Assembly (NCBI GenBank): GCA_041675005.1
Contig: JBAYUQ010000013.1
Span: forward strand, 1 to 64,000
Source: PGYR01 sp041675005
GTDB taxonomy: Bacteria > Bacteroidota > Ignavibacteria > Kapaibacteriales > UBA2268
Reading direction: 5' to 3'
Length of the DNA: 64,000 nucleotides
Position numbers and translations under genes: made by a program. Under the pieces are notes generated by a model that did no database searches, was not told where the DNA came from, and saw nothing but the letters and a program-made list of their open reading frames with translations. This document shows positions 34,956-43,668 of the stretch, piece by piece. The first letter of the stretch is position 1. The number at the start of each line of letters is the position of its first letter.

Positions 34956-35579
34956 ATGACTAAAGAAGAACGTTATTATAGAGAAGCAAATAAAAATTAT
35001 GTACGTGCATTAGAATATGAGAAATATTTTAGGTATGAAAAAGCTTGTCAATTTTATGAACAAGCAATCCAAGAAGATGAAAAGTATGTTTCCCAAGACA
35101 TGTTTATTAATCTTGCATTTATATACTGGAGAGCCAGTTATGGGTTCGAACCTTCTGATAATGATTTTATTTTCCCATATTATCTTAGAAAGTATGGAGA
35201 GGATAATTATCAGAGTATTTTGATTAAAGGTATTGAGCGGTATCCAAATAATTTAGAATTAAGATTCTGGGAACTATATTTTAATTACTCTAGAGAGTAT
35301 GGGGATGAAGATATATATGTTGAAAAGTATTTCTCTACAATCTCTAATTTAATAAATCTTTATGAGCCGTCAACAAATGTTGAAGAGAATTATAGTCGAA
35401 CATTAGGTTATAAAATTGAATATCTTTTTTTCTATCTTTATGAGCACTCCAGAAGAACAGATAAACGTTTCCCAAATAATTTTGATACAATATTAAAAAA
35501 AATATTTGAATTAACTTCAAACCCTGATAATTGTAAAAATAGATACATTTATGAAACTATTTCTCCGTTTTTTGAATAG
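34956..35579 (+). CDS. TPR-like cytoplasmic protein, candidate immunity protein
   Basis: 207 residues, no signal peptide, acidic and aromatic, alpha-helical. The first ~55 residues (NKNYVRALEYEKYFRYEKACQFYEQAIQEDEKY) fit one or two TPR hairpins; the remainder is unassigned. It begins 49 nt after the Rhs toxin region and ends where the second Rhs core tip begins. That is the place where an immunity gene is found in Rhs cassette arrays, so immunity is a position-based guess. A GGGATAAATT before the ATG may serve as ribosome site. The gene is very A+T-rich compared with flanking housekeeping genes, consistent with accessory DNA. Confidence 0.6.
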   Translation: MTKEERYYREANKNYVRALEYEKYFRYEKACQFYEQAIQEDEKYVSQDMFINLAFIYWRASYGFEPSDNDFIFPYYLRKYGEDNYQSILIKGIERYPNNLELRFWELYFNYSREYGDEDIYVEKYFSTISNLINLYEPSTNVEENYSRTLGYKIEYLFFYLYEHSRRTDKRFPNNFDTILKKIFELTSNPDNCKNRYIYETISPFFE

Positions 35580-35974
35580 TGATTATCATCATCCCAAAAA
35601 AATGTGAACTTTTCGGTAACTCAGTTGACTATGAACCTTATGGTGAGAATCAGCTCCACAGCACTGATGATATACCGAAACGTGGATATATGGGTAGTCA
35701 TAAATCCAAAGAGAATGGATATATGCAAATGGGAGCTAGGTTATATAATGCAGAGACAGGTAGGTTTATGTCTGTAGATCCGCTAATGGAAATCTTCACT
35801 GGGCATAGTCCATATCATTATAGTTATAATAACCCCGTTATGTTCAGCGACCCATCTGGTCTTGCACCCGAGGGTGAGAAGAATAATAAGACGCAGGGAC
35901 TAGGGGATGATATTATAGCAGCAGGACATGTGGGTGGACATTGGGTAGAATCTAGTGTTACAAGTTTATCTTAA
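35579..35974 (+). pseudogene. Displaced Rhs core tip with short second C-terminal end
   Basis: The frame is open from GTG 35579 to 35974 (131 residues). After ~13 unrelated residues it matches the core of the broken Rhs gene (from 33764) almost exactly: EPYGENQLHSTDDIPKRGYMG, YMQMGARLYNAETGRFMSVDP, NPVMFSDPSGLAPEGEKNNKTQGLGDD. After LGDD the two diverge; here only ~20 residues (IIAAGHVGGHWVESS...) remain before the stop. It has no N-terminal Rhs body, so it is a silent or orphan cassette tip, not a working gene. No immunity gene follows. Confidence 0.75.
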
Positions 35975-36100
35975 AAATAGCAACAGCATTTATATTGATT
36001 ATAGGTGCTTTTTTTTATTACCAACTTCTGTTATAAATTATATATTAGATTACAGTATAAATCGAAAATATTCTATTATAAACACGTAAAATCTTAGCGT

Positions 36101-36310
36101 GTTGCTAAACATTCTGCTAAACAGCAGATTAAACGCCCACGCAATTTGATGTTTTGTTGGAGTTAGAGAGTTATGAATAACTCCTAACGGAGTTGTTTTG
36201 GGTTTGTTTAACATCAGTTGCTACTAATAGTGAACTCCTAACGGAGTTCACTTGGACTCTTTACTGCGATTGGACTCAACATAGGCGCTAACTACATAGC
36301 TCTGAAGTGA
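36101..36310. repeat. Mosaic intergenic repeat, copy B
   Basis: In the gap 35975-36477. Hairpins: CTGCTAAACAGCAG near 36113-36126, AACTCC/TAAC/GGAGTT at 36179-36194 and TGAACTCC/TAAC/GGAGTTCA at 36231-36250. Between the last two lies AGTTGCTACTAATA (36216-36229), also at 51024-51037. TGGACTCTTTAC at 36253-36264 is shared with copy C and, in part, with copy A. It follows the Rhs fragments directly and may mark a recombination-prone junction. The remainder of the gap shows no gene. Confidence 0.7.
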
Positions 36311-36477
36311 CGGGAACTTTGTGTCCCTTATGGGAAAAATATGGAAAATAAATCTTTGGTGTTAAAAAGGTGAATACATTCATTTGCGGTGGAGTTTTTT
36401 GTTTATATTTGTTTTTTTGAAACTCCAACTACGGCGATATTATTACGCAGAAAAGTATTTATATAATCCTATTCATC

Positions 36478-38241
36478 GTGTCATGTCTTATACTCGCATT
36501 GAATATAAGCTGGTATATGCCCTTTTTTGCAGACGATTCACTTATCACTATACGCTATGCACAGCGACTAATAGATGGTCACGGACTAACTTGGACTGAT
36601 GGTATAAAAGTAGAGGGGTATTCCAATCTGCTATGGGTTTTGACTCTAGCATTTTTTGGTAAGTTGGGTGCCAATATGATATTGGTAGCACGACTACTTG
36701 GGGTACTATTTACAGTTGCTAATATTTATATGCTCATCCAATATGCCAAGAGCAGATACAAGGATGCACCACTAATACTATCTATCGTTTTGTTCTTCTT
36801 TTCCGTTTCTAGTGGAGTTGCTGTATGGGCTATTGGTGGGTTAGAAAATTCGCTAGTCAGTATGCTCGCACTGCATTCAATTATTAGATATTTGGACTAC
36901 AAAAAGTGTGGAGAGATCAGGTACCTTTGGCTCTCTTCAATTACACTAGGATTACTCTGTATCACTCGACCAGATGGGGTATTACTATCTGTGATGATTG
37001 GATTGTATCATCTGATATCTAATAAAAGTGAACTTCGAAATGCATTTATATCGTTATCAAAACTCGCTATAATTCCAATTATTCTATACTTTGGGCAACT
37101 GATTTTCAGAATCACATACTATGGAGAGCTTGTTCCTAATACGGCTCTAGTGAAAGTGAGCCCATCATTCTATCACGCTTGGACTGGCATGTTCTATAAT
37201 CTCCGATTCCTAAAATCTAATTTTTCGATGTTCATACTGGCTACTAGTTGTCTCACATATTTAGTTTACAAGAAGAAAAGCAAGGGCCTGTTATACGTAT
37301 TATTATTAGGTATTTGGTTTTTATATATTGTGGTTATCGGTGGTGATTTCTTCTTTGCATTCCGTCATCATCTATTCACTATTATAGTATTTATGCTTGT
37401 GATTATAGACGGGCTTGGTACATTTTTATCAGATTATAATCTGAGTAATAACAAGAAAAGACTAGCTGTTATTCTACTTTCTCCTTTACTTCTATTCTAT
37501 GTTTATCAGCAAATAATGGATGATAATAATACTCGTTCTAGGCAATCACTATGGGTATTCAATTTGAAAACTCTGGGGGATAAACTAAAAGTCACTTTCG
37601 GGAAAGAACAACCACTTATAGCTATCGATCCGGCGGGTTCTTTGCCATATTATACTATGTTCCCTGCTCTTGATATGTTAGGATTAAATGATTACCATAT
37701 CCCCCGTAATAAACCGAAGAAAGCAGGTAGAGGGTTTATAGGTCATGAGCTAGGCGACCCAGAATATGTGATGGATAGGGAGCCAGACATTATACAATTC
37801 CACTTAGGGAACAGAGAACCTATTCATAATATTGATACTATGTTATCTGAGAATAGTAGATTTCTTGATAGATATATAGATGTTAGTATATATGTTCCGG
37901 CAGAATATGAGTTTAAAGGGGTGTTATACTTTGATAAATACAGCAAGAAAGTCGGTATAGATAGTACTTTTGGTAAGTTAGAAATTCCATCTTACCTCTT
38001 CCGTGCAGATACAGAGGTATATAATATATTCGTAGGGAAGGAATTGGTAACACCACTAGAGCCGAACAAGTCTTTTAGCTTCGTTGTTCCTTATGCTATT
38101 AACCCTACATTGATACGAACAATCCCAAGCGGACTAGACGTAGAGTCCACTAGGAACAAATCAACAGGATTGACCAAACTAACAGTATCTAATCCCGGTG
38201 ATAGTATTGTTATCTTCAAAAAAGTAATCATCTTACAGTAA
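36478..38241 (+). CDS. GT-C type membrane glycosyltransferase-like protein
   Basis: 587 residues: eight to ten helices in the first ~340 residues, then a soluble C-terminal domain. FFADDSLITIRYAQRLIDG, followed by TDGIKVEGYSNLLW, is the signature loop of polyprenyl-phosphate-sugar-dependent transferases (acidic DD after helix 1), as in actinobacterial arabinofuranosyl- and GT87-like enzymes. ITRPDGVLLS is a second conserved loop. It probably transfers a sugar from a lipid carrier in the periplasm. The frame is open from 36421 with no ATG: GTG 36478 is the best start, but the first helix (IYIILFIVSCLILAL) begins upstream of it, so the N terminus may be truncated or use an ATT start. Confidence 0.75.
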   Translation: MSCLILALNISWYMPFFADDSLITIRYAQRLIDGHGLTWTDGIKVEGYSNLLWVLTLAFFGKLGANMILVARLLGVLFTVANIYMLIQYAKSRYKDAPLILSIVLFFFSVSSGVAVWAIGGLENSLVSMLALHSIIRYLDYKKCGEIRYLWLSSITLGLLCITRPDGVLLSVMIGLYHLISNKSELRNAFISLSKLAIIPIILYFGQLIFRITYYGELVPNTALVKVSPSFYHAWTGMFYNLRFLKSNFSMFILATSCLTYLVYKKKSKGLLYVLLLGIWFLYIVVIGGDFFFAFRHHLFTIIVFMLVIIDGLGTFLSDYNLSNNKKRLAVILLSPLLLFYVYQQIMDDNNTRSRQSLWVFNLKTLGDKLKVTFGKEQPLIAIDPAGSLPYYTMFPALDMLGLNDYHIPRNKPKKAGRGFIGHELGDPEYVMDREPDIIQFHLGNREPIHNIDTMLSENSRFLDRYIDVSIYVPAEYEFKGVLYFDKYSKKVGIDSTFGKLEIPSYLFRADTEVYNIFVGKELVTPLEPNKSFSFVVPYAINPTLIRTIPSGLDVESTRNKSTGLTKLTVSNPGDSIVIFKKVIILQ

Positions 38242-38242
38242 A

Positions 38243-38716
38243 CTAGAATTTATAAGTGACTACACTATCAGGTGATTTCAATTCTATTTGATTAGATATG
38301 CTTTCTAGTATTTCATACATCCCCTCATCGGAACGATTAGTCTTGAATTTTAGGCTAATGTGATAGGTCTTTATTAAGCTATTCATCTCATATATCAGAA
38401 ATTCAGTCTCAGCGTTGTAGCTCCCTTCAGAAATAACATAATGTTCGATATGAGTAGGTAAAACTTCAACATAACCAATATCTTCTATATCAATAATTAA
38501 CTCTTCTTGTCCGAATATAAATTTACAAGAGCTAGACATAGTTTTGTCGGATAATTCCATAGGCTCAACCTCGACTTTTTCTGAGTCCCACCCAAGTAGA
38601 GTTGCTATCTGAACTAACTTCACATCACTACAAGCATCAGTATTTTTTATTTTATCTGGCTCCTGAGCTGGTAGATATATAAATGCGAAAAATATAAGTA
38701 CAATTATTGTTTTCAT
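38243..38716 (-). CDS. Exported protein of unknown function
   Basis: 157 residues from ATG 38716, preceded by AGAGAAC; a start ten codons upstream would add polar residues ahead of the signal peptide. Signal MKTIIVLIFFAFIYLPAQ predicts export. The mature part has two cysteines (C26 in TDACSD and one in SSSCKF) that could form a disulphide, and an alpha/beta pattern. I recognise no family. It is convergent with the glycosyltransferase gene (1-nt gap) and followed upstream by 38717-39012, which I can only describe as A+T-rich promoter space. Confidence 0.65.
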   Translation of the reverse strand: MKTIIVLIFFAFIYLPAQEPDKIKNTDACSDVKLVQIATLLGWDSEKVEVEPMELSDKTMSSSCKFIFGQEELIIDIEDIGYVEVLPTHIEHYVISEGSYNAETEFLIYEMNSLIKTYHISLKFKTNRSDEGMYEILESISNQIELKSPDSVVTYKF

Positions 38717-39012
38717 AATTTGTTCTCTATATAGATTATTACTCATTTACTATGCGTTAAATTAAGAAACCAGCTTCAAAGAAACAAGCTATATTATTTT
38801 ATCATTATTTAGATTTTCTTGAAGTACTGCACTACGTTACTAGTAGTTATTGAACACTAAAACCTTACTAGACCTCTTTCAATTAGGATGAGAATCTTTA
38901 CTATTATTTCACTCTTCTCATTTTTTATTTCAATACTGCAAACCAAATGACAATTCCATTTCAATAAATAATAAGTCATACGTTTATCATATCTCATCAA
39001 TAGGATATAGAC

Positions 39013-39948
39013 ATGACGGATACTTTTCTCGCAGACATAGTGGCAGGTCTTACTAGATCACCAAAGACTTTACCTTCTATGTACTTCTACAACAAAGCTG
39101 GGAGTAAATTATTTCAAACTATAATGCAGCTACCAGAATACTACCTAACTAAAGCAGAATACGAAATATTAGACACACAATCGGCAAACATATACAAAGA
39201 CTTCAATCCAGTTAAGACATTCGATGTAGTAGAGTTCGGAGCGGGAGACGGAAGCAAAACTAAGTTATTGCTAGCCGAGATTTTAAAACATACTGAAGAT
39301 TTCGTCTATTCCCCAATCGACATTAGCAAATCGGCACTCAAAGGATTAAAACAGTCTTACGGACAAGATTTGCCTAAGCTGAATATGAACCTTGTCAATA
39401 ATGATTATTTTTCAGCATTAGATGAATTGAAAAGTAAAAGCACCACTAAGTTGGTACTATTCATGGGCTCTAACGTAGGAAATTTCAAAGATGACGGTGA
39501 GATAAGTTTTCTCAAGAAAATGCGTGACAATATTTCTGTGAGAGATCACGCTTTGATAGGTTTTGATTTGAAAAAGAACCCTCAAATAATACTAGATGCG
39601 TACAACGATAAGAGCGGAGTTACTAGAGAATTCAACCTTAATCTGCTTCGCCGAATTAATGAGGAACTAGATGCGGATTTCGACATTCCAAGCTATGAAC
39701 ATTACCCTACATACAATCCTGTAACAGGCGAGGCAACTAGCTATCTTATAAGTTTGAAAGAGCAGGATGTTCGAGTTGACAACAAACTATTTCACTTCGA
39801 ATATGGTGAACCAATATTCACAGAATTATCCAAAAAATACTCCGAAGGCGACATATCAAAATTAGCTGAAAGCACTGGATTTGAAATAGTAAATAACTAT
39901 TATGATTGCAGGCATTACTTTGTTGATTCGCTTTGGAGAGCAGTGTAG
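39013..39948 (+). CDS. egtD: L-histidine N-alpha-methyltransferase-like (EgtD family)
   Basis: 311 residues, the normal length for EgtD/DUF2260. Conserved text: LTRSPKTLPSMYFYNKAGSKLF, then IMQLPEYYLTKAEYEIL at the N terminus (substrate-side region), FGAGDGSKTKLLL as the SAM-binding loop, and LVLFMGSNVGNF as motif II. EgtD trimethylates histidine to hercynine, the first step of ergothioneine. The partner EgtB (sulphoxide synthase) is not adjacent, so either it lies elsewhere or this enzyme has a different substrate. Monocistronic, with gene-free stretches on both sides. Family call firm, pathway call moderate. Confidence 0.85.
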   Translation: MTDTFLADIVAGLTRSPKTLPSMYFYNKAGSKLFQTIMQLPEYYLTKAEYEILDTQSANIYKDFNPVKTFDVVEFGAGDGSKTKLLLAEILKHTEDFVYSPIDISKSALKGLKQSYGQDLPKLNMNLVNNDYFSALDELKSKSTTKLVLFMGSNVGNFKDDGEISFLKKMRDNISVRDHALIGFDLKKNPQIILDAYNDKSGVTREFNLNLLRRINEELDADFDIPSYEHYPTYNPVTGEATSYLISLKEQDVRVDNKLFHFEYGEPIFTELSKKYSEGDISKLAESTGFEIVNNYYDCRHYFVDSLWRAV

Positions 39949-40107
39949 GTTGGTTAGTAGTTAGTCAATTGTTTTTCTTATCAACTGTTCCTAGTTAGGC
40001 CTATAATCATTTGCGAATACATGCCTATTAGTAAAGTGAGTTCTAGATTATCCATTGCGCTGAATATTTTCCCGTGCCAAAGTAGGGCACATTCTTTCTG
40101 TATTTGA

Positions 40108-40149
40108 GAAAAATAGAAGGGCTGTCTAATTATTATTTTTAGTCAGCCC
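40108..40149 (-). terminator. Intrinsic terminator of the Crp/Fnr gene
   Basis: GGGCTG (40119-40124) and CAGCCC (40144-40149) form the base of a hairpin with further pairing TCTAA/TTAG. On the minus strand it is followed by CTATTTTT (~40116-40109). It lies 11 nt after the stop of the regulator. The wider gap 39949-40159 shows nothing else. Confidence 0.75.
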
Positions 40150-40159
40150 ATTACATTTT

Positions 40160-40870
40160 TTAAACAGTTTTACTAGCTAATTCAGCCTTTAAACCTTTAT
40201 AGTTTCTGATTATTAGTTTCTTTCTATTGAAATCTATTAATTCTTTTTCGCGCAATTCATTCAATAGTTTAGTAACTGTCTGACGTGAAGTAGCTATTAG
40301 TGCTGCAATCTCTTTATGAGAAAGAGTTTGCTCTATGAAATACTCATCACCAACTCTTCTCCCAAAATCCTCTTTGAAGTCCAAAATCATCTCGATTAGA
40401 CGTGATTTGGAATCTTTGAATGATAATCTCTCAACTCTACGTTCTAGTTTTTGCAATCTTAATCCTACGAATTTCATTACCTCAGCACTCAATCCAGCAT
40501 CCGTTTGTATCAGCTTCTCAAAATCTTCCGCTGGCATATAACATACTGTACATTCTTCCATTGCAAAGGCGTAATCATTTTCCTCAGAACCCGGGGAATA
40601 AGGTAACTTACCAAACATTTCGCCCGGTTTTAATACTGCTTTTATTAGCTCCTCACCTTCTTTGTTGTAAGTTGATATTTTCACTTTACCTTTTTTTAGG
40701 AAGAATATATTCTTGTGTAATTCCTCTGGGATAAAAATTGCGTCACTCTTCTTGTATTTTATCATCGATGATTTTTTACCAAGTTCTGATAAGCAGCTCA
40801 TATCAAGCTTCTCAAAGAGATTGAATTTCTCTAAGTACCATAGTATATTATCTGACATTCTTTTTCTCAT
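40160..40870 (-). CDS. Crp/Fnr-family transcriptional regulator
   Basis: 236 residues: a cyclic-nucleotide-binding-type beta-barrel domain (residues ~20-130; KKGKVKIS, KPGEMFGKL), a long linking helix (LRLQKLERRVERLS), and a winged HTH with SHKEIAALIATSRQTVTKLLNELREK (~185-215). The phosphate-binding cassette is not canonical (FGKLPYSPGSEENDYAF, without the RxA motif), and the N terminus lacks the Cys cluster of FNR, so cAMP or an Fe-S cluster is unlikely; haem-type sensing, as in DNR, remains possible. It lies ~2 kb upstream of the nitrous oxide operon, on the other strand. ATG 40870 or 40858 may be used. Confidence 0.85.
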   Translation of the reverse strand: MRKRMSDNILWYLEKFNLFEKLDMSCLSELGKKSSMIKYKKSDAIFIPEELHKNIFFLKKGKVKISTYNKEGEELIKAVLKPGEMFGKLPYSPGSEENDYAFAMEECTVCYMPAEDFEKLIQTDAGLSAEVMKFVGLRLQKLERRVERLSFKDSKSRLIEMILDFKEDFGRRVGDEYFIEQTLSHKEIAALIATSRQTVTKLLNELREKELIDFNRKKLIIRNYKGLKAELASKTV

Positions 40871-40927
40871 TTTTGTACATTCTCTATATGTAATAAACGT
40901 TAAAAGTCCATTTAGTTACACAAACAA

Positions 40928-41953
40928 CTATATTATTTTACTTGGATTTGTATCTTCATCGGCTCCGTAAATCAATTCTGCTAACTCAGCTCTATCTACT
41001 TCACCGAAATAGTCTTTGATTTCAAGCTTCTCAACTATTTCTAATATTAGTTTATGCTCATACTTTTGTTCGATAAATAATTTTTCAAAATTGTCAATTG
41101 GCTCTTTCCCAAAAAAATCGCCAAAGACTTTGAATTCCTTGATTATTCCCTTTTCAACGAATAATCTCAAATCTATCTCGCCAATTGCGAAGCGCTTTGT
41201 TCTCTTTATATTGAATCTTGGTGAGTGCCCATAGTTCCACTCCCATGTAGCATATTTCTCATCTTTTAACTTATGGACCCCCGTCCATTCATCTTCTGTC
41301 AGATGATAAGTCTCGAAATCTTCTCTATCCTCGTATAGACCCTTAAGTATATTGGCTCTGAATGACTGCACATCCATTTTCTTCTCCATAAATTCACTTA
41401 TATTAGCCACTCTACTTCGGACTGATTTGTGTCCTTTCGATTCTATCTTACTCATCTTTACGTTAAGTGCATTAGCCACTTCACTAAGCTCACTATCGAA
41501 TAGTAGAGTACCGTGACTGAACATTCTTTTTCCACTAGAGAACTGAGCGTTACCCGATATTTTCCTGTCGTTTACTACTATATCGTTTCTTCCTTTTAGC
41601 TCTGCGGCTACTCCCATATCGTTCAAGACTTTAATTACAGGAGCTGTAAATTTTTTGAAATTATTCAAACTCTCAAAACAATAATCAGTCATAAAGCTGA
41701 AATTAAGATTCCCAAAATCGTGATATACAGTACCACCACCCGATATCCTACGGATAACGTGTATTCCCTTTTCTTCTACATATTCGTGGTTAATCTCTTC
41801 TAACGTATTCTGATTTCTACCTATTATGATCGACGGCTCATTAATGTAGAATAATAGATAATCTTTGTTTCCATCAAAATTCCGCAAGCAATATTCTTCT
41901 AAAGCCAAATTGATGCTTGGATTCGTTATGCCTTCATTTTCTATAAATATCAT
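40928..41953 (-). CDS. lplA: Lipoate-protein ligase A
   Basis: 341 residues: an N-terminal biotin/lipoate transferase domain, with RRISGGGTVYHDFGNLNFSF (68-87) and the catalytic lysine K131 in VNDRKISGNAQ, and a C-terminal accessory domain (~255-341). It activates lipoate with ATP and attaches it to the lipoyl domains of 2-oxoacid dehydrogenases and GcvH in the cytoplasm. The length matches full LplA, so salvage of free lipoate is expected. About 250 nt separate it from the divergent Rrf2 gene; no other gene shares its transcript. Confidence 0.92.
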   Translation of the reverse strand: MIFIENEGITNPSINLALEEYCLRNFDGNKDYLLFYINEPSIIIGRNQNTLEEINHEYVEEKGIHVIRRISGGGTVYHDFGNLNFSFMTDYCFESLNNFKKFTAPVIKVLNDMGVAAELKGRNDIVVNDRKISGNAQFSSGKRMFSHGTLLFDSELSEVANALNVKMSKIESKGHKSVRSRVANISEFMEKKMDVQSFRANILKGLYEDREDFETYHLTEDEWTGVHKLKDEKYATWEWNYGHSPRFNIKRTKRFAIGEIDLRLFVEKGIIKEFKVFGDFFGKEPIDNFEKLFIEQKYEHKLILEIVEKLEIKDYFGEVDRAELAELIYGADEDTNPSKII

Positions 41954-42148
41954 TTGGGTAACTATCTCTTTACTTTTATTATTATTAGCAAATCAACAAC
42001 TATGAACGAACATACTAAAAATAAAGTAAAATTAATTTTCGTTTCAGTTTCAACCGTAAACTATTAATTCCTTGCTAATTATACAAACAACTGTTGAAGT
42101 TTAAGGAAAAATAATGCTATTTTTTTTTAAATAAATTTGGAAGATATA

Positions 42149-42176
42149 TCCTTTACCCTTAATTTAGGATAAAGGA
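42149..42176 (+). promoter_or_regulatory. Inverted-repeat operator candidate before the Rrf2 gene
   Basis: TCCTTTA (42149-42155) and TAAAGGA (42170-42176) form a perfect 7-bp inverted repeat with 14 nt between, 30 nt upstream of the Rrf2 ATG. Rrf2 regulators often bind such repeats in their own promoters, so autoregulation is plausible. The second half also contains AAAGGAG, but it is too far from the start to be the ribosome site. The rest of 41954-42148 is A+T-rich promoter space shared with the divergent lplA. Confidence 0.45.
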
Positions 42177-42205
42177 GTCTTCAATACTTTTAAAAAGGTT
42201 TTTAA

Positions 42206-42679
42206 ATGGCGTTATTATCTAAATCATGCGTGTACGGAATAAGAGCTACGATATTATTAGCCATCAAAGGTAAAGGGGAATTTATGCCTATAAAAGATAT
42301 AGCGGAGCAGTTGAATTTATCAGCTCATTTCCTTACTAAAATCTTGCAACAGTTGACTGAGGAAGGGTTATTGCTTTCGCACAGAGGTCCCAAAGGTGGA
42401 GTTAAATTTAGCAGACCAGCAAGGGAAATAAAATTGATAGAGGTAGTTGGAGCAATAGATGGTTTAGAGTTGTTTGAAGAGTGTGCATTGGGGCTTCATG
42501 GTTGTGGTACAGCTACTCCATGCCCACTTCACGAAAAATGGTCAGTTCATAAAGTGGCTCTTAGGACTCTATTTGAGACAGAGGATTTGGAAAAATTAGC
42601 AGAAAACGTGAAAAGTGCAGGGTTGAGATTAAGAACTCTTAGCCAATTAGACATAATAGAGTTTAACAATAATAAATAG
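42206..42679 (+). CDS. Rrf2-family regulator with Fe-S-type cysteines, NsrR/IscR-like
   Basis: 157 residues. N-terminal winged HTH (SKSCVYGIRATILLA, IKDIAEQLNLSAHFLTKILQQL, HRGPKGGVKFSRPA), then three cysteines C93, C100 and C106 (CALGLHGCGTATPC), spaced CX6CX5C, in the position where IscR, NsrR and RsrR ligate an Fe-S cluster. It is the first gene of a plus-strand run leading into nosZ, so sensing NO or redox and controlling nitrous oxide respiration is a reasonable inference. The cysteine spacing is between those of the NsrR and IscR types; the exact cluster cannot be read. Confidence 0.9.
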   Translation: MALLSKSCVYGIRATILLAIKGKGEFMPIKDIAEQLNLSAHFLTKILQQLTEEGLLLSHRGPKGGVKFSRPAREIKLIEVVGAIDGLELFEECALGLHGCGTATPCPLHEKWSVHKVALRTLFETEDLEKLAENVKSAGLRLRTLSQLDIIEFNNNK

Positions 42680-42704
42680 TAGTTATAAACTGACGACAAG
42701 AAAA

Positions 42705-43055
42705 ATGCTAAAAGAACAACTATATAGAATAAAAAATGCTGTACTGTACTTCGTGATGATAGGTATCATAGCTAGCGATATGATACTATCTATGAGTATA
42801 GATTTGGACATTTTAAAAGATAATATAGTTTCAATAGAAAATCTTAGATACGAATTATTTGGGGTTTTTATAACAATTCAATTGGTATTGTTCTTCGTAA
42901 AATTAGTAGTGAATGCAGGTTATAGGATTGTAAATTTTGAGAACTTAGCTCTGATAATACTATTTGCGTTGGAGGTTTCAATTCTCTATACATCTATAAT
43001 GAAAGGTGAAAACGAACTATATGGGATAGATACCCACATAGCAATAGTAGATTAA
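42705..43055 (+). CDS. Small membrane protein in the nos cluster
   Basis: 116 residues with three hydrophobic segments (about 12-30, 50-70 and 80-98) and no motif. It starts 25 nt after the Rrf2 stop and ends 106 nt before the cytochrome gene, so it is probably co-transcribed with the regulator. No family is recognised; the arrangement NAVLYFVMIGIIASDMIL and VFITIQLVLFFVKLVV resembles small electron-transfer-associated membrane subunits only in general hydrophobicity. Confidence 0.65.
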   Translation: MLKEQLYRIKNAVLYFVMIGIIASDMILSMSIDLDILKDNIVSIENLRYELFGVFITIQLVLFFVKLVVNAGYRIVNFENLALIILFALEVSILYTSIMKGENELYGIDTHIAIVD

Positions 43056-43161
43056 TTAAGATATTAGTGATTATTATTTATGTAATTACTATTTTACTTG
43101 ACATTTTTTATACAAAAGATAAAAAATAAATATTTTCAAAATAATTTTTTAGGAGTTAGTA

Positions 43162-43635
43162 ATGATTAAAACAATAGCACTATTCGCATTATCAATGTTT
43201 ATGTTGGTAGCATGTGGTGAAGCAGGTGATGCACAATTAGAAAAAAACGAATCAGGTGAAACGGAAGCTGTAGAATCGGCTGCTAGTGAAACAGCAGGTA
43301 ACGACGGTCTAGGTGTTGGACCAGTGAAGAGCGTAACAATAGGCGCATTGGATGCCGCAATGGCAAAAGAAGGCGAAGACTTATTCACTAAGAATTGCAC
43401 AGCATGTCATAAAATAGAAGCGAAATTTGTAGGTCCAGCATTAGCTGGAGTAACAGAAAGACGTAAACCAGAATGGATTATGAATATGATAATAAATCCT
43501 GAGCAAATGGTGAAAGAAGATCCAGTTGCTATGGAGTTATTAGCAGAATTTTTAGCTCCAATGGCGAACCAAAATATAACTGAAGATCAAGCTAGAAAAA
43601 TAGTTGAATACTTCAGACAAGTAGATAGCAAGTAA
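43162..43635 (+). CDS. Cytochrome c lipoprotein of the N2O operon
   Basis: 157 residues. Lipobox LVAC with C18, then an acidic low-complexity linker (18-50), then a class I cytochrome c domain: C79-T-A-C82-H83 haem motif, and the probable methionine ligand at M134 in LAPMANQ. An AGGAG ribosome site precedes the ATG. Cytochrome c genes next to clade II nosZ commonly supply electrons to N2O reductase; that partner role is inference. nosZ begins 33 nt after the stop. Confidence 0.9.
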   Translation: MIKTIALFALSMFMLVACGEAGDAQLEKNESGETEAVESAASETAGNDGLGVGPVKSVTIGALDAAMAKEGEDLFTKNCTACHKIEAKFVGPALAGVTERRKPEWIMNMIINPEQMVKEDPVAMELLAEFLAPMANQNITEDQARKIVEYFRQVDSK

Positions 43636-43668
43636 ATTATATCATTTAAAAACGTTAGGAGTTAAGTT

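Noticed and set aside
36384..36599. 71-residue ORF before the glycosyltransferase
   Set aside because: It overlaps the glycosyltransferase start in another frame and its residues after ~20 have no hydrophobic or motif logic.
43081..43161. Strong sigma-70 promoter or FNR box before the cytochrome gene
   Set aside because: TTGACA at 43098-43103 has no matching -10 at a good distance, and no TTGAT-N4-ATCAA palindrome is present.
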